64,000 nt of DNA from Pelecanus crispus (Eukaryota > Chordata > Aves > Pelecaniformes > Pelecanidae), in assembly GCF_030463565.1 (NCBI RefSeq), contig NC_134646.1, positions 11,436,001 through 11,500,000 of the forward strand, given 5' to 3'. Shown piece by piece: positions 42,801-53,620 of this stretch (the stretch's first letter is position 1; each line of letters begins with the position of its first letter). The position numbers and the translations under genes were made by a program. The notes below the pieces were generated by a model. The model was given only the letters and a program-made list of their open reading frames with translations. It made no database searches and had not been told where the DNA came from.

Positions 42801-43565
42801 CAACTATTATTTGGCTTTTCTATCTTTGCTTGCAATAAGAACCGCATTTCTGAAGCTATTTACTGACACATTGGTAATGCTGTAAAGGGTATTTCTTCCT
42901 TCCTCATTGTGCTTTTGTTCCTTTCTGTGCTGAGCAAAATATGGCAAAGGGTCAAAAGTATATGTCCTTTATTTCCAGCAAATTGAACATTATAAACTAG
43001 TTTCGTGGTCACCTCCAGACTCTTAGAAACTACAGAGTGGTGGAAACTGGGGGACACAAGTGCTCCCTGGATCCCTACTGCCCAACGTTACAGCAGCACG
43101 GGAGAGCTGCAGACAACTTTCTAACACATTCTTCCAGAAGAGGCTTTCCCAATTAAAGCCAATAGTAGACCACAACCAGTAACAGCGATAAGTTGTCCCA
43201 AAATATTCCCACTCTGCTCCTGACGCTGCCTTTTACAGGAAGCAACAACCAATCCCCTGTCACCAAGTTTCCCCCGATTACAGGGAAATCTATGAGAATC
43301 ACTCAAAGTCAGCAAACTCTCGAATGCTTTTCAAAGCTAAGAAAATCCAAGCCTTCCTACAAGATTTCTATCATCTGCCCACTCTACCCTAAATCACGTT
43401 TGCATGGCTCATCCTTCCATTACACGCTTCCCACAACTTGAGTCCTTCCTGCCTTGTCTTCCTTTTCCCTCCTTTTCCTGCAACTCTCTTTACTTTCATG
43501 CTTAGCTCACATAGAGTTATCACAGTGCCTGTGCTATATTTTTCTCCACTAAACTGCTTACTTCT
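36861..43565. other. AT-rich intergenic DNA, no gene seen
   Basis: A 95-codon minus-strand frame (38,877-39,164, starting only at GTG) and other frames of 98 codons or fewer have no recognisable domain. AT-rich repeats of AATAAATTT type occur at 41,665-41,705. Nothing else was identified. Confidence 0.55.
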
Positions 43566-43689
43566 TTAAGTCAGCTCTCTGCCTTCTGGAGACAGACATT
43601 CCTCTCGTGACCGCACAGCAGTGCAGATTACTGCGCAACAGTACGCCGCATCGCTCCTTTTATTTGTAATAAGCATAGCTCCTCTTTTT

Positions 43690-44020
43690 GCGTCGGCATT
43701 ACATTGCTGCTTTGCAATCCAGCTGCTGCCTCCCACAGCTGCAGGATTTGCCAGACGACCCCTTCGAAGCAGCAGCTGCTGCAGCTCGCAGCTCCCTGGA
43801 AGCGCCGAGCGCAGTAGGGGTGCGGAAAGGCTGCTGCTGGGGAAAGGACGCTCTCCCTCCCCGCGGCGGCGGGGTCCCGGACTGGTACTTGGCAGCTGGG
43901 AGGAGCAGCCACCGAGGCCATCCAGCTGCTGCGCTGAGCTCCGCCACGGCGGGGTGACCCCGCCAGTCATGGGGGTAACGTTTGGCTGTCTTGAGCGGCG
44001 GAGTTGATCAGCCTCTCCCG
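43690..44020. promoter_or_regulatory. Small isolated CpG-rich island
   Basis: A GC- and CpG-dense patch of about 330 bases sits alone in AT-rich DNA, roughly 9 kb before the main island. It includes the near-perfect palindrome GGCGGGGTGACCCCGCC (43,948-43,964). Overlapping open frames on both strands (up to 194 codons on -) are composition artefacts. It may be a distal promoter of a non-coding RNA or an alternative PCDH10 start; no transcript evidence is visible. Confidence 0.45.
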
Positions 44021-47000
44021 ACAGCTTGCAAGTACGTTGAATTAAAAGACGTTGCCTCTCACTAGAGGCAGGATTGGTTTTGTATTGGCTGTTGCTCCTG
44101 CTGGACTCGATTGCAGCTGCATTCCCCTCTCTCCCCTCTCCCCCCCGCATCTTGCAGTACTGTCATCTCTTTCCGAGCTCAACATCAAGGTTCACGTAAT
44201 TACATATAAGCATATGTATATGATTGTATATGCATGCGTTACTTCAAACAGCTTTGCATAGTAAAGCCTGCAAAATGAGAAAACACCAGTATTAAAGGAA
44301 GTAGGTGTGATTCAGCAGCTTGTTGTGGGCACCTAAGGAGACAGTCACATGTGGCTGCAGACTTCTTCAGTGCGCATCGTGCCAACCCTCCACTTCCTAT
44401 AAAATTGTAATCACCTCCAGAGCTCTTCTCATCATACCCAAGTGCTTCGCAAGTATTCATCCATTTGTGTCAGAATACATTCGGCAATACTGTTATAGCC
44501 CTTCTTAAAATGGAGGAACTGGGGCATACGTTACATATGTTCACACACAATACCATTTGGCATTCAACATATTTGACTACAAGATCTTTCTTTCCCTTCC
44601 TCGTGCATTGTGTACTGTAACAGAAGCTGCAGTCCTGCAGGTACTAACCAGCTCTGATTCAACATCGGCAGCACTGCTCGTTGTGTACACTGATCAAAGA
44701 ACAAAAGCTTTCTTGGAAAAGATCTTGTCTCAGAACAAAAATCTAGTACCGTTTGAGTCCCTTGCTTCAATGAACAAATTGCAGGACTGACGGGCAGCAA
44801 AGAGGGATCTTTTAGGAGATCACCACAACGTACAGGCTCATTAGGAGCAACGCCACAAGTAACTTCGAAATCAAACTTTTCTTAAGTCTGATTATGCAAC
44901 GCACATACTTTGTCAATAGTTTTTCTAAAGTTTTGCTGAGTGAGGCGTATCGTCCCTGTCCCCCATAGCTGCAAGATCCTGCTGATCAGAGCAACCTTGC
45001 AGCTGCGTGAGGCGGTGGCTGCTGGGCCGGCACAGCCCCCAGAGATCCCGAGTTTAGCACAGACTTCTGTTGAGAGAGACAATCTTTTGTTTTGATTTCT
45101 TAATTGAAAAACTGTAATTGTAGCAACACCAGGCCCCAACTTGCATAATGAATAGAGTGTGGACCACTGAGATCTATAGCACGGACTACTCCTCCTTCAC
45201 CTAATTAAGTAAGAGCTAGCATGCAAGCTCTTCCATATGCATACGTAAAGCCTGCTGATAAAAGGGGAAGGGGAACTCTTAACAGCTTTTTTCTTGTTGT
45301 TGTTAGGCTGCAGGAACTTAGGAAGCTGCTGAAAAGTCTGGTAGGATATTTAGCTTTGTGGTTATAGTCTGATTGGTTTTGCTTTTAAGTCTAAATGCTT
45401 TTTTAATTTTCCTCTCTTGTCGTTTGTTTTGCTGCACTTATACTTTTATAGTCATTTCTCTATACTTTAGTACTTGCGACCTCCTTTTGCTGCTATTTTA
45501 TGTGTTGTTCTACATGTATGCTTTTCTTTTTCTGCTTTCTCCTGCTTCCCTACCACCAGTGGGAGTAGTAAGTGTATGGATGATAAGTGTACACACGCTT
45601 TGAATCTATATCCAGCTCTACAGAGGAGCCTGCAGAACTCTGAAAATAATTATTCTGAGAAAAATGGTGTTCATCCTCCACAGCAATTGTGTGGAACATA
45701 TGAACTTGCACAGTGTCTGTCATGCAGCCTGGCCACTAAGCAGGAGTTGTGAGAGGAGATGTCTAGTACAGATTTTTCAAGGACCAACTTCCAAATTTCT
45801 GAGAGTGTGTAAGCTGAGGCTTTTCAAGGACTTACCACTTTGGTGTATGTGCCTGAGAACGGCAAAAAGCAATCTTGAGACCTCTGTCTGCTAAAGACAC
45901 TCTTCTAAAGCGTGGAGGTGGTAAAATTTCTGAATTGAATGTTGCAATATTTTTAGCATAGACAAAATAAAGTGTTTGCCTTGATTATTGCCTCATAAAT
46001 GACTAAACTTTCCAACTGGAACTTCCTCAATACTCAAACTGAGGTGGGTAGCACTATGAAAAAGCTGACGCTAGCCAGATGCAATCTGAGGAGAAAAAGC
46101 AAGCGCCTGAGTATAGGGTCTTATTGTGTGAAGACTCAAATAGAAAAGTGCAGTCTTAACTATGGGTAGTGAAAGTAGCTCCACCTAGAAGAGGTATAAA
46201 AACACAGATATGCGCTCTCTTCCTAAGTGACTACATAATAACATTATTTTCCCCATCTTTCTCCTTTCCCTTCCTAGTCGGTGCTATTGTTAACTGCTGT
46301 GTAGTTGGTATGACGACTCGGACGACAGAATTATGCTGGAGATTATAGATACATGGAACACTGAGGCCCAAGAATGCAAATCCTTCTGGGCAAACAATCT
46401 AGGGTTTGGGTTTTTATTTATTCTGCCAAGCACCACACATACAGTATTATAATGATAAGAATAAAAGTTTTATATTTTTAACTACTGCTTTCAAGCTGAA
46501 CCTCAAAACAAGCTACGCTTTAGTTCAAGGCTTGAACTCACTGTGGAAAAGAAAATCAACAGAGCGATTTTCTTTATCTTCAGTAACTATATCTACCTAT
46601 GGCTTTGAGTGTATAATAAGAAGCTTAACAGTCTCAAGCAACTGGAGTTTTCCACTACAGTTTTGTCCTCATTTGCTCTAGTAATCATTCAAGCTTAGCA
46701 GCATTTGTTAAATTCATACAGGTCAACTGTATTTTGATGAAGTTCAAAGAAATGGGTGCAGCTGATTGAGCCATATCATAAAAAAAGAAATTTATACAGA
46801 AAACAGTGGCTTGATGATGCGTGTCTTGATAAATGTGATAATATTTTGTTTCTCAGCTGATGCAATACCAGGTTTCTATCTATGGAGTAAACGATCCTTC
46901 TGCAAATTCTAGTTAGATAAGTAATTTGCCTTATTGAAAAGTATTTTACCAAGAAATATCCTCTGTGAGGCAAGTTAGATACAGATGTCATCTCTCATCT

Positions 47001-47929
47001 GCAAGTAAACAGACAAATTAAAAGGAGTATGTATTTTTGACTGATGACAGTGTGTAAAGTCATTTTTGTTGGTTTATAACGTATGTATCTGCAGCACTAT
47101 GGTAAGCATTAAGTTCAAGATTGTCAGATTTGCCACTAATTAATAGATTAAAAATAATGGGACATGAAACAAGCTTACAGGAATTGGACCCAATGTATGT
47201 TGTTTAGTGTAAAGCCATGCATATAGAACTAGGACCTTGGCTGGTCCAATCTGGACACTGTGAAAAGGCCTGGTTGCTAGAAAATGTTGAGAGCTTAACT
47301 GTGAAAAAATAGAGTTTTCTTATATTTATTTCAATGCAGATTTGCATCAGCTAAAATCACAAGTCATTAAAACAGGCTGCAATTTTTTTTTTTTTTTGGC
47401 AATAAACCCCATGATAAACCCTGAAAGCTGGAGAAGGTGGGATAATAGCAACGGACTGCACCGATCTCCTGTTTCACACTGAATAGCCTCTTGCTGCTTG
47501 AGTGGTCTCCCCGAGATCTGTATGAATGTTTGGGGGCAAGGAAAAGGAGGCAGAAGCTGGCCTTAAGAAACCCCTGTAGGATGCATCCACTGTAATTCTG
47601 TTCCGGACTGTGGTGCATCCACTGCAATTCTTATTCAGAGAGACTCCCGGCACCTTCTGGAGAGGCTCTATCATCTCTGATCACTAGTGCAGTACAGAGC
47701 ATGTAATGAAGTAATACTTTATCTTCATTTATTAAAACAGCTGTCTAAGGTCATAAATACAACGAGCCGTTTTTATCACCAGGAGTCCTCCCATAAGCAT
47801 GAGGATGATGATTAACATCGTATCTCCAGTTCTGCTTACATTTGCAACCTTGCGGCAGATGCTTGGTTCCAGCGTTGTTTAAAAGCCATCAGAAAATGTC
47901 TTGATCACTGGTGACCTCTGCAAGAACTT
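44021..47929. other. Intergenic DNA upstream of PCDH10, no gene seen
   Basis: ORFs are 92 codons or fewer. Contains T15 at 47,383-47,397 and an 18-bp near-exact duplication (47,582 and 47,614). Confidence 0.55.
47582..47631 (+). repeat. Two-copy direct repeat, 32-bp period
   Basis: TGCATCCACTGTAATTCT at 47,582 recurs at 47,614 with one change. It looks like a short local duplication. Confidence 0.8.
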
Positions 47930-48350
47930 TGGTGGCTGCTACATCGATCTGACCCAAGGAGTGTTCCTCAGGCAAACATGAAGGCAGACTTCTTTTATTG
48001 ATTAGCCAAATGGTCTAGCCTTCCTGTTTTGTCTCCTCATTGGTAATTAAGAAAGAAATCCATTGGGGGAGTGGTGGCAGTGAACCTTTCCCTCTGACAC
48101 AAATAACCTTAATCAGGCCTCTTAGTTAATTTCTGAAATTGTTCTGTATCGACCTCTGTTTGAAGCAGGGTTTTCATCCTACAGCCCTATCAGTAAAACA
48201 TACACATCTTCCTGTTAGCAAAGCAGGCTTTTTCTAATGGTGACATCTTTTACTTCTTATTTACAATCCTAATCACAGCATTGATTCCAGTAATCTTTCC
48301 TGCACTAAGAGGTGTTATTAATTCTCTTGAAGGAGAACCTGGGTGGGTTT
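47930..48350. promoter_or_regulatory. Candidate conserved element with TAATC/TAATTA cores
   Basis: A cluster of homeodomain-like cores (TTGATTAGCC, GGTAATTAAG, CCTTAATCAGG, CCTAATCACAGC, CAGTAATC) lies within 400 bases of otherwise non-repetitive DNA, about 4.5 kb before the promoter. No ORF of note is present. It is inferred to be regulatory; cross-species alignment would test this. Confidence 0.25.
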
Positions 48351-49079
48351 TGTTGTTTTTTTTTTTAAACCCAGATAATTAAAATTAAACCAAGTAATGA
48401 CAGTCTAGGAGATTGGGGGGGGGGGGGGGGGAGGAAGTCCAATTCTCAATGTGTTTTTAACATCCAGACGGTAAAGAGGCCACAATGTTCCTCAGCCTAA
48501 AGCTAAGACTGATACCTAAAACAGAACCAGAAGATCATTTTGGTGCCTCAACTAAACAACAGGGATTAGCTTTCTACACTGAAAGCTATGATTGTCCACG
48601 TTAGGAAAGTGATGTTTAATGCAAAACACAGCATTTGGGCATTTCCTTACTTGTGTGACTCCTTTTGTGTCTGAACAATGGAAATACTACACTTGGGTAA
48701 TGAGAAATGAAGCATTTCCTCACCCAATAATCACTGATTTAAAACCCCCCCAAATGAATGCATTAATCCTTTACCTCCCATCTTCCCAATCTCTGTTTTA
48801 TACTGTTTCATGAAAGGCCAAGACTTGTGATTCTTAATGTCAAGTGGTTATTTTAGACTAGGAACCATTGAAATAACTGGGAATGTTCACAGCTTATGTC
48901 ACTATGACTTCATTGCTACTCTGTGATGCAGGGCAAAAGAACCTGGTGGCAGGAGAGGGGAAGCCCTGACCGTGGGGCACTAATGCCGGCTGAATCTGGG
49001 GATAAGCCCCCTCCCTATCCGACAGCTCTTCCTTCCCTTAGGCACACGCACTCAGGTTTTTGTGTTGATTCACTCTCCC
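48351..49079. other. Intergenic DNA, no gene seen
   Basis: Contains a G17 run at 48,415-48,431. One 64-codon frame (48,619-48,813) is unrecognised. Confidence 0.55.
48415..48431 (+). repeat. Poly(G) run, 17 bases
   Basis: An uninterrupted G run; prone to quadruplex formation and to sequencing-length error. Confidence 0.9.
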
Positions 49080-49744
49080 AGCGTGTGTGTTAAATGCAAA
49101 GTTTTTAATCTTTAAGATAATCCACGGGATTTGGTAAATTGAGATGCTTAGGGAAGTTCTGGTTGAGCAGTATTATTAGTTATCGTGTGTTCTCCTTGCT
49201 CGAAAATGCCCCTTTGTACTTGGTGTGCCAAAGAGGCACGTGAGGATTTTGGCAGGGAGGAAAGGTTTGACTTACCCAGGTGCTATCCCCGTCAGCGTGG
49301 TGGATTTATAAACCTGATGCCATCTATTTACATTTCTAAATCGCAGCATGGAGCGAAATGCAGCGATACGAAAGATTAGTCTTCATTTGGCGAAGTAACT
49401 GCCAAATTAAATGATGACAGATGGAAAAACTAAAAGCCACGGTGTCAGGGGTCCGATGATAGCCCTCTGCTTTAGCAAGAGGTAAATACATAAACCTCAG
49501 CTGGTGCCTGCAGAAGATACGTGTCCGGTTTAAAGACAGCCCTCCGACTTTTTATGTAATCAATACCCCCTATCGAAGAGAGCGGCGCGCAGCATTAGAA
49601 CTAAAACAGTGTTATTAGAAAATGATATACTGCACATTAGGATGTATAATTCATGTCGCCTTCATTTGCTCAGACCGTCGCGAAAATCCATAAATCATTT
49701 TCTCGTTCATGTATTGCCTAAGTGCAATTTGTCATTTCGCATTA
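49080..49744. promoter_or_regulatory. Candidate upstream enhancer / conserved element
   Basis: About 660 bases of complex, non-repetitive sequence directly border the CpG island, 3-3.5 kb before the promoter. It contains TGACAGATGG (49,415), a MEIS-type core joined to an E-box, and CCATAAATCA (49,688), whose reverse complement TGATTTATGG is a HOX-PBX-type site. CpGs are unusually frequent for its AT level. Function is inferred from motifs and position. Confidence 0.3.
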
Positions 49745-49966
49745 GAGGGCCGCCTCAGATCATCGGCGCTTTTAATTCACTGCTCGGGCTTGCACGCAAA
49801 CGCGGAGCCGGCGGAGGAACCCAGCGCTGCCGCGGCCGCCTCACACAAAATGGAGACCCGGCTGCGCGCCCCAGCGCGGCGGGGGGATCGCGCCGCCGCC
49901 GGGCCGCCCCGGGAGGGGGGGGTGAGGGAGGGAGGCGGCTCCGCCGGCGCCTGTACCTGTATGTGA

Positions 49967-49989
49967 ATATATATATATATATATATATA
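49967..49989 (+). repeat. (AT)n microsatellite inside the CpG island
   Basis: About eleven perfect AT units lie inside otherwise GC-rich DNA. Confidence 0.9.
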
Positions 49990-50725
49990 CACAGGCAGAC
50001 GTATATTCCCGCGTGGCTGTTGCCCCCTGCATCAGGCCGCCTTTACAAAAGCGCTGCGTGGGTGCCGCGCCTCGGGCGCGCGTGGGGAGCGCCCCGACGC
50101 CGCCTCCTCGGTGCGGCGGGGACACGATGAGCAGCGGCGGGGACGATGATGAGCCGCGGCGGGGGGACGATGAGCCGCGGCGGCAGCCCGGGCCCCCGCC
50201 TCCCCCCTTACCTCCGGCCCCGGGCGGGCGGGGGTCGCCCCTCCGCTTCCGAGGTTTCCCCGGGCTTCGCCGGTGGCGGCCGGGCCGCCCGCTCTCCTCG
50301 AAGGCGGGAGGCGTCGCCGGCGGCGGGGGCCGGCGAGGGCCCGCTGCGGGCCGCGGTGGGCGAGCGGCAGCGGCCGCCCCTGACGGCGGGGCGAGCCTCG
50401 CGCCGCGGGGCGGGAAGGGCACGCGCTGCTGCCGGGCTCCGAGGCGGGCGGCAGCGCCCGGGCAGACGCACGAGCGGTCGCGGCTCTGCACGCGAAGGGA
50501 GCGCGGCGCGCTCCCCGCCCGCAGACAGCAGCAGCCAGGCTTTTTCTGACGAAATGCCTTTTATTGGAAAACACCCACCGCAAGCCGCCCGCCGGCCCCG
50601 CTTAGCTCCGCTGCAAGCGCGGGGAGGTGGGCGGGGGGCCGGGGAGGACGAGCCGGTATTCGGGGTCTATTTCCCTGCCTGCCGCGCCGGCGGGCGGCAC
50701 CGCTGCTCCCCCGCACACACGCACG

Positions 50726-50758
50726 GCTGCCGCTTGGCTGCCGCTTGGCTGCCGCTTG
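50726..50758 (+). repeat. 11-bp tandem repeat, 3 copies
   Basis: GCTGCCGCTTG occurs three times perfectly in tandem within the CpG island. Confidence 0.9.
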
Positions 50759-51350
50759 CCGGCCTCCCCCCCGCCCCGGCCCCGCGGCGAGGCGGCGCCG
50801 TGTGCCGCCAGGCCGGACTTGAAAGCCGCCCGCAGCCGCCGGCGGACGCGAGCGCGGTAACGGGCGAGCTGCGGGCGGCGCAGTCGGCCCGCGGCGGGGC
50901 GGAGGCGGCTCCGCGGGCGCGGGGGGGCCGGGGGCTCAGGCCCGGGGGTGCCGCCGGCCCCGCGCAGCCCAGGCGCTGCCGCCGCCGGGGCGCAGTGCGT
51001 CGCTGCGGCCGCTGGGGGGCGCCCGCCGCCCGCGATTGCGGCCGCTGGCGGGGGCGGGGCCGGGCGGGGCCGCGGGCTCCCGGGGGCGCCGCCGCCGCCT
51101 GCGCGGGGCCCGGCGGTGCGGGGCGCGGAGCCGCCCCCCCGCCCGCAGGCCCGGGCCGACATCGGTTTGGCAGCGGCGGCGTGAGCGGGGCTGTGCCCCC
51201 GCCTGGGCTGGCCGCCGCCGGGCGGCCGGTGGCGCCGGGAGCCCCTCTGCGGGGAGGGCCAGGGCAGGGGCGGGGATGGAGCGCCCAGGGCAGGCGAAGG
51301 TGGTTTTGATCCACGCACAAGTTTGGAAACGTGACGTCCTGCGTTCCCGC

Positions 51351-51574
51351 AACGGAAAACGCATCTGAGCACATAAGTTCATTGGAATGTACGGAAGGGA
51401 GCCGGTGCTTGCTGACGGATTAACGATGGGGTCAAAGCAGAAGCGGCTCACACCTGCTTTGTGCTGCTCTTTAGAAACAATAAAATAAGACTTTGAAAAA
51501 AAAAAAAAAAAAGACTTGCAAACGTGCTTTTTTGCTCGTACTTTCTTCATTTCGTAAAGTTAGGGACGTGGATG
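51351..51574. other. AT-richer gap in the CpG island with AATAAA and A17
   Basis: AATAAA at 51,479 is followed 12 bases later by an A17 run (51,496-51,512), with AAGACTT-like sequence on both sides of the run. This resembles a retroposed 3' end, but no source gene is recognised upstream. Confidence 0.4.
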
Positions 51575-52110
51575 TTCAGGTGTGCAGAGCCCGTGGGCGG
51601 CGCGGGGGCGGGCTGTGAACACCCGGCTCAGGCTGAGCCCCGGGGGCCGAGCCCGGCAGCGCCGGCCTGGCCGCACGGCCACGGGCACCGACCGAGCCCT
51701 CTTCGTCGAGCACTTGAGGTGCTGGAGACGCTACGGGTACGCGCAGCGCTGTCTTCTCGCTTTCTGAGGGCAAAGGGGAGGGAAAATGCCCCGTTGCTGG
51801 GCGAGGCAGAGGGGTACCCGGCGCGGGTTGCTAAAATCGGCGAGAAGTCGCAAGCCCGGGAGCGGCGGCGGCGAGCCCTCGGCGCAGGCTCCGAGCCTCC
51901 CGCGCTGTTACCGGCGCCGGCGAGCAGGGGTACAGCGAGCACCGGCACCGGGGCGTTTCGCTTGAAAACAAACAGCGCGGTGGCCGTGAGCCTCTGCTCA
52001 TTCCCCCCGCCCACCCCCCGTGATGCCGCCCCCGGTAGGCAGTGACAGAGGATGTGCCCGCTCTCCCTCTCCCCTCGTAGCCGCCGGTCTCCTGTTACGT
52101 TAGTGGAAAT
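51575..52110. promoter_or_regulatory. CpG-rich segment, middle part of the PCDH10 island
   Basis: CpG-dense DNA resumes after an AT-richer gap that contains an A17 run. It contains no recognisable gene. It is probably part of the same unmethylated promoter domain as its neighbours. Confidence 0.5.
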
Positions 52111-52584
52111 TCCAAAGTGTAAATCGGGAAAAAACTGGTGCAGGCTCATGATACTTTAAATTGGCTGGTGCTGGAAACACTGTACGGACGTGTGATGGAA
52201 AGTTGCACTTTCTCCACCGTCAAACTAACTAATTAGCTAAGGCAGCCCATAAGGGCCGAGGGGGGGGATAATGATCTCAACTTTCCCCTTGTTTATGCTT
52301 TTTCTAAAAACGTGCCTGCGCCCGGCGCTGGGTAGGAAAGTTACTAGCGGGTGGAAACTCCCCTCTCCAAGGAGAGGGTTGTTTACGATCACCCGTGTGC
52401 GCGCTGATGACGAGCGGCGATCGCCCTGGTCCCCCTGCCCCGCGGCTGCGGCGGGGACACAGCCGCTCTCGGGGGCAGGCAGGGAGGCAGGGAAGCGGGC
52501 AGGGAGGCAGGCATCCCCAGCAACGCCTCGGGAGCTGCAGGGTTAGCCTCGCTCTGCCTGCCCGCCTGCCTGCGCGCCCGCTCG

Positions 52585-52720
52585 CCCATCTGTGACGTAG
52601 CCTACTTGACGTGCGCCGCGGCCAATGGGGTGCCGCCCCCGGGGGCGTTGCTGCCGGCTGATTGGTTGGCAGGAGCCGAGCGCTGCGCAAAAACAGAAAA
52701 GCCGAGCGCTGCCGGCTCAG
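52585..52720 (+). promoter_or_regulatory. PCDH10: PCDH10 core promoter region (CRE-type and CCAAT motifs)
   Basis: A compact motif group lies about 1.1-1.2 kb before the PCDH10 start codon. TGACGTAG is at 52,593 and TGACGTGC at 52,607, both with a CRE/ATF core. A forward CCAAT is at 52,622 and a reversed one (ATTGG) at 52,661. The 12-mer GCCGAGCGCTGC occurs twice, at 52,675 and 52,701. No TATA box is seen, as expected of a CpG-island promoter. The motifs are read directly; their use is inferred from position and family knowledge. Confidence 0.55.
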
Positions 52721-52740
52721 AAACTGCCGGCAGAGATCAG

Positions 52741-52795
52741 AGGAGCCGGAGCCGGGGCCGGGACCGGAGCCGGGAACGGGACCGGGACCGAAGGC
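52741..52795 (+). repeat. GC-rich hexamer repeat (GAGCCG/GGACCG)
   Basis: Imperfect 6-bp units occur in tandem just after the promoter motifs and are followed by a purine-rich GA/GAAA tract (52,826-52,857). The strand asymmetry may favour G-rich secondary structure. Confidence 0.7.
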
Positions 52796-52922
52796 GAGCG
52801 GCGGCAGCAGCAGCAGCAAGCAGAGACAGAGAGAGAGAAAGAAAGAAAGAGAGAGGGGCTAGACGCAAAAGCAGCAAGAGAGGAAAAAAAACCTGATCGG
52901 CACATCCATAAAAAGCAGAGTG

Positions 52923-53000
52923 ATGATGATGATGATGAACATAATAATAGCAATAAAAGAAGAAAATGAAAGACTATTAATAGAAGAGAGAAAAATCTAA
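52923..53000 (+). other. Upstream ORF with five tandem ATGs (25 codons)
   Basis: Five consecutive ATG codons start a 25-codon frame (MMMMMNIIIAIKEENERLLI and five more residues) closed by TAA, inside the inferred PCDH10 leader. The ATGs come from a TGA/GAT triplet repeat. If this part is in the mRNA, scanning ribosomes would meet it before the main start. It is a regulatory candidate, not a protein gene. Confidence 0.4.
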
Positions 53001-53046
53001 AAATCTTTAAATAAAAAAAAAGAGGAAATCCCTGAGAAATCAGGGA

Positions 53047-53088
53047 ATGAAAGTTTTGGGTAGCAAAGCTGTTCTCTGCCTTTTTTGA
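53047..53088 (+). other. Short upstream ORF (13 codons)
   Basis: ATG to TGA encodes MKVLGSKAVLCLF within the inferred leader. A further 7-codon ATG frame follows at 53,090-53,113. They would add to the upstream-initiation load on PCDH10 if transcribed. Confidence 0.3.
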
Positions 53089-53167
53089 TATGAAATCTTT
53101 TTGCGTGTTATAATTTTTTTTTTTAATTTCGCGGTTTTCTGCCTTTTTTCCTGCATCTAAAGAGGGC

Positions 53168-53335
53168 ATGTCCACCGGCTCTTCCAGCAGCATCTACCCC
53201 TCCAGCTCCCACCAGGAAGACAAACCGAGGACAATCTTGAAATATAAAAATTTCCTCCTTGGGATTTGCTGCTGCTGCTGCTGCCTCCGCCGCCACTGCT
53301 GCTGCCGCGGTGCAGTGCCAAGACTCTCGGAATAA
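53168..53335 (+). other. 55-codon upstream ORF in the PCDH10 leader
   Basis: This ORF starts at an ATG with G at -3 and ends at TAA 465 bases before the PCDH10 start. The peptide begins MSTGSSSSIYPSSSHQEDKP and later has a run of six cysteines, encoded by the TGC triplet run at 53,267-53,284, and a second CCC. No known protein is recognised. It is the longest upstream ORF of the leader. It could act as a translational brake or simply be chance; conservation in other species would decide. Confidence 0.35.
53267..53284 (+). repeat. (TGC)6 triplet repeat
   Basis: Six perfect TGC units lie in the leader and extend as imperfect GCC/TGC triplets to about 53,310. Confidence 0.85.
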
Positions 53336-53620
53336 ATAAAAGCGGGCTGCTGTGTATCTCTAGATACATCCAGCTAATAGCTATTATTAGTTGGCCATTT
53401 ATTTGGAAGATCACAGATGAAGTGGGGACGCCTGTCTTCTTCATTTGGTCAGCGTGTGAAACAATAATACTCGTAACAAAAAGGAGGGAGATGGGGGAGA
53501 AAAAAATCCTAACATGAATCAGAAGAAATAATAGCTCGCACCCCCTCCCCGAATCAGCCTTCCCCCCCCCCTTTCCTTCCCCCTCCCCCGATCCCTCTCT
53601 CGCCACACGCTCGCGGGCGC

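Larger units (their letters stand above)
49745..51350. promoter_or_regulatory. Large CpG island, 5' part
   Basis: About 1.6 kb of extremely GC- and CpG-dense DNA begins abruptly after AT-rich sequence. Long open frames on both strands here (up to 387 codons on +, 256 on -) are low-complexity Arg/Ala/Gly/Pro translations caused by the absence of stop-rich AT sequence and are not called as genes. In mammals a divergent non-coding transcript is annotated next to PCDH10; this island is a reasonable place for its promoter, but nothing in the sequence proves it. Confidence 0.7.
52290..52830. promoter_or_regulatory. PCDH10: CpG-rich segment containing the PCDH10 promoter
   Basis: GC-rich DNA spans the promoter motifs and the start of the inferred leader. 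Upstream are two GGCAGG/CCTGCC-rich clusters in opposite orientation (52,471-52,513 and 52,553-52,574). In mammals the PCDH10 promoter island is a known target of methylation silencing in tumours; that is established knowledge, not visible here. Confidence 0.6.

Noticed and set aside
43566..44150. 194-codon minus-strand frame in the small CpG island
   Set aside because: Overlapping frames are open on both strands and no domain is visible; the GC-rich composition explains it.
50146..51309. 387-codon + strand frame and several minus-strand frames in the CpG island
   Set aside because: All are Arg/Ala/Gly/Pro low-complexity translations open on both strands at once; no domain, and better explained as promoter DNA.
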